Assembly: GCA_964523725.1 (NCBI GenBank)
Contig: CAZGAU010000129.1
Coordinates: 1-15,432, forward strand
From: JADJNW01 sp964523725
GTDB taxonomy: Bacteria; Bacteroidota; Bacteroidia; Chitinophagales; Saprospiraceae
Reading direction: 5' to 3'
Length of the DNA stretch: 15,432 nt
Made by a program: the position numbers and the translations under genes. Of this stretch, positions 14,027 to 15,432 are shown in pieces (position 1 is the first letter of the stretch; each line of letters begins with the position of its first letter). The notes below the pieces were generated by a model. It was not told the DNA's origin, searched no databases, and worked only from the letters and a program-made list of their open reading frames with translations.

Positions 14027-14758
14027 ATGAAAAAATTGAATTTTGCATCGGTTTTAACTCTATTCTTTGCCATCAGCATGGTTACTACCCTTTCCGCTCA
14101 AAACTGGAGCTGGAACGGCATTAAAGGTGAAGGTCCGAAAGTGACTAAAACTTTAAATGTTTCCAGTTTTGATGGATTCACTGTGGCAATTGGCGGCAAT
14201 GTTTACCTGAAACAAGGCAATACCCAAAGTGTAACCATTGAGGCTCAACAGAATATCATTGACAATATTTTAACTGACGTCAGCGACAAGCACTGGAAAA
14301 TCAAATTTGACCAGAATGTACGCAATCATGATGGTGTAAAAATCTGGATTACGATTCCCAGCTTGACCAAGGCTTACATCAGCGGTTCCGGCGATATCAT
14401 CGGTGAAAGTAAATTCACCGGCGTTGGCAATCTGGTCACCGGTGTGAGCGGCTCCGGCAATATTAAGTTAGATGTGGAAGCCAAGTCTATTGACGGTAAA
14501 ATCAGTGGCTCGGGCAATGTGAAGCTCGGTGGCTCCGCCAACAATCTGACTATTGCTATTTCCGGTTCGGGCGATTTTTATGCAGATGCGCTAAGTGTAA
14601 AAGACGCCACTGTAAGCATCTCAGGATCAGGCGACTGCAAAGTTGATGCCAGCGAAAATTTGAGTGTAAAAGTATCCGGCTCGGGTGATGTCAAGTACAA
14701 AGGCCGCCCCAGAGTAAGCGCGAAAGTATCCGGTTCGGGTGATGTCGAGTCGATGTAA
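14027..14758 (+). CDS. Secreted GIN-domain (DUF2807) protein with SGSG repeats
   Basis: This 243-residue exported protein has a signal peptide cut after LSA (Ala24/Gln25). The DUF2807 fold, annotated as a putative auto-transporter adhesin head domain or head GIN domain, begins near FDGFTVAIGGNVYLKQG (49-64). It holds seven SGSG[DN] turns starting at residues 119, 141, 160, 179, 199, 217 and 235, spaced 18-22 residues, as expected for successive coils of a right-handed beta-helix. The last two copies are nearly identical at DNA level, hinting at recent duplication. The true function of this family is unknown. Proteins of this kind are common in Bacteroidota and often lie near regulatory genes, as here after a sigma/anti-sigma pair. 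A possible promoter is TAAGTTTA (13993-14000, 7 of 8). The rest of the 179-bp gap before it shows nothing I can support. A terminator hairpin follows at 14848-14876. Confidence 0.92.
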   Translation: MKKLNFASVLTLFFAISMVTTLSAQNWSWNGIKGEGPKVTKTLNVSSFDGFTVAIGGNVYLKQGNTQSVTIEAQQNIIDNILTDVSDKHWKIKFDQNVRNHDGVKIWITIPSLTKAYISGSGDIIGESKFTGVGNLVTGVSGSGNIKLDVEAKSIDGKISGSGNVKLGGSANNLTIAISGSGDFYADALSVKDATVSISGSGDCKVDASENLSVKVSGSGDVKYKGRPRVSAKVSGSGDVESM

Positions 14759-14847
14759 ATTAGAGGTAGAGAGACAAAGGTAAGGCATAGAGAGATTTTC
14801 TGGGAAAGCCCTCAAAAAGAAGAGGTTAATTTTTTCAAAAATCAGGG

Positions 14848-14885
14848 ATAACCACTGTCGTTTTGGCGGTGGTTATTTTATTTTT
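14848..14885 (+). terminator. Hairpin terminator after the GIN-domain gene
   Basis: ATAACCACTG (14848-14857) and CGGTGGTTAT (14867-14876) pair over 10 bp with one G-T wobble, around a 9-nt loop. The stem is followed by TTTATTTTT (14877-14885). It lies 90 bp after the GIN gene stop. Its T-tract overlaps the -7 element of the next gene. Confidence 0.75.
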
Positions 14886-14886
14886 G
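14879..14886 (+). promoter_or_regulatory. Bacteroidota -7 promoter element for the small lipoprotein gene
   Basis: TATTTTTG is a perfect TAnnTTTG match, 24 nt before the ATG at 14911, which implies a leader of about 19 nt. It starts inside the T-tract of the preceding terminator, so the terminator stem would occupy the -33 spacer of this promoter. Confidence 0.5.
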
Positions 14887-14910
14887 CGCTTTCGCAAAAC
14901 AGAATCCAGC

Positions 14911-15399
14911 ATGAGAATTTGGCATTTCTTAGTAGGTTTGATGATATTTTCAGGTTGCAATAACGTATCCAATTCCAGCCAGGAAAATCCGGAAGAAAAG
15001 TCCGACTTGAAAGCTGCATTACCAGGCGTTTGGGAAGCGATATCTTTTCGGGTCAACATCAACGCTGCTGATAGCACGGCACCCAATTCAGTTTTTGAAG
15101 TAGCGGAAGGCGACTGGCTTGAAAAGCTTGGTGTGCAGCCGATTACAACGTATTATGATGCCGATAATAAATTCCGATCTGAATATAAAAACCAGTCCGA
15201 TAGTTTGGTACGCCTCACCCGAGGCATTTGGAATACCTTTGGCGATACGCTCATGCTCATTGCCCCCGATGCTACCTACCAGTATCAGGTGAACCTGAAA
15301 GATGGCCGGGCAGAATTTCGTTGCCTGCTCGACTGGGATGGTGATGGCATGGAAGATGACGAATACATTGGAATTCAAAAGTTTGTTAAAAAACCGTGA
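14911..15399 (+). CDS. Small lipoprotein of unknown function
   Basis: This 162-residue protein has a lipoprotein signal peptide: Arg2, a hydrophobic core, and the lipobox FSGC with Cys16. A polar, acidic linker follows. The body begins LPGVWEAISFRVN, which recalls small lipocalin-like domains that open with a GxW motif, but I cannot assign a family. Near the end, DWDGDGMEDDE (141-151) resembles a calcium-binding Asp-rich loop of the DxDxDG type. I chose the ATG at 14911. A TTG 48 bases earlier is in frame, but it would put a charged, non-signal-like extension before the signal peptide and would start inside the terminator hairpin loop. The gene has its own promoter, so it need not belong to the sigma factor operon. 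The final 33 bases of the window after its stop show nothing I can support. Confidence 0.75.
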   Translation: MRIWHFLVGLMIFSGCNNVSNSSQENPEEKSDLKAALPGVWEAISFRVNINAADSTAPNSVFEVAEGDWLEKLGVQPITTYYDADNKFRSEYKNQSDSLVRLTRGIWNTFGDTLMLIAPDATYQYQVNLKDGRAEFRCLLDWDGDGMEDDEYIGIQKFVKKP

Positions 15400-15432
15400 A
15401 TTAAAGTTTAAATTTTTGAACGCCAGGACTGA

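Noticed and set aside
14863..14910. Upstream TTG start for the small lipoprotein
   Set aside because: It starts within the terminator loop, upstream of the predicted transcript start, and would spoil the signal peptide.

Overview
The window looks like chromosomal DNA of a Bacteroidota member, probably from the Saprospiria/Chitinophagia side; the finer placement is a guess. The evidence is a type IX secretion C-terminal sorting domain on one protein, several perfect TAnnTTTG -7 promoter elements, A/T-rich leaders without Shine-Dalgarno sequences, a DUF2807 (GIN) protein with SGSG repeats, and LPS genes of the Kdo and heptose type. I see no insertion sequence, phage gene, integrase, tRNA, rRNA or CRISPR array. 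No gene-free stretch exceeds about 235 bases.

Left part (1-5248), cell-surface sugar genes. Two minus-strand sugar-nucleotide enzymes come first: rfbB/rmlB, cut by the window edge, with a UDP-glucuronate decarboxylase upstream of it. A 92-bp divergent promoter region separates them from a plus-strand run: an outer-membrane barrel-like protein of unknown role, then waaA (Kdo transferase), then after a new promoter a PfkB-type heptose-7-phosphate kinase (kinase half of HldE only). Together these suggest supply and assembly of LPS inner core and O-antigen or capsule sugars.

Middle part (5249-12191). A secreted 585-residue T9SS cargo protein faces valS tail to tail, and a strong hairpin lies between the two stop codons. 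Upstream of valS are a SixA-like histidine phosphatase lipoprotein, whose usual second catalytic histidine is arginine, and lysA, ending in its own hairpin terminator. The leaders of valS and lysA both carry 8-bp tandem repeats that are G-free in the mRNA and stop 7-8 nt before the start codon. In valS the array is complementary to an upstream segment that also holds two three-codon ORFs, each with a valine codon.

Right part (12192-15432). Divergent from lysA runs a regulatory set: an ECF-type sigma factor (GTG start), a one-pass membrane protein shaped like an anti-sigma factor but with a DUF6265-like outer domain, a secreted GIN/DUF2807 beta-helix protein, a terminator, and a small lipoprotein whose promoter overlaps the terminator's T-tract. 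The first two genes almost certainly form one operon. Linking the others to it is inference from position.

The most novel-looking signal is the valS leader (10024-10138). The remaining content is well-known families with a few unusual details.
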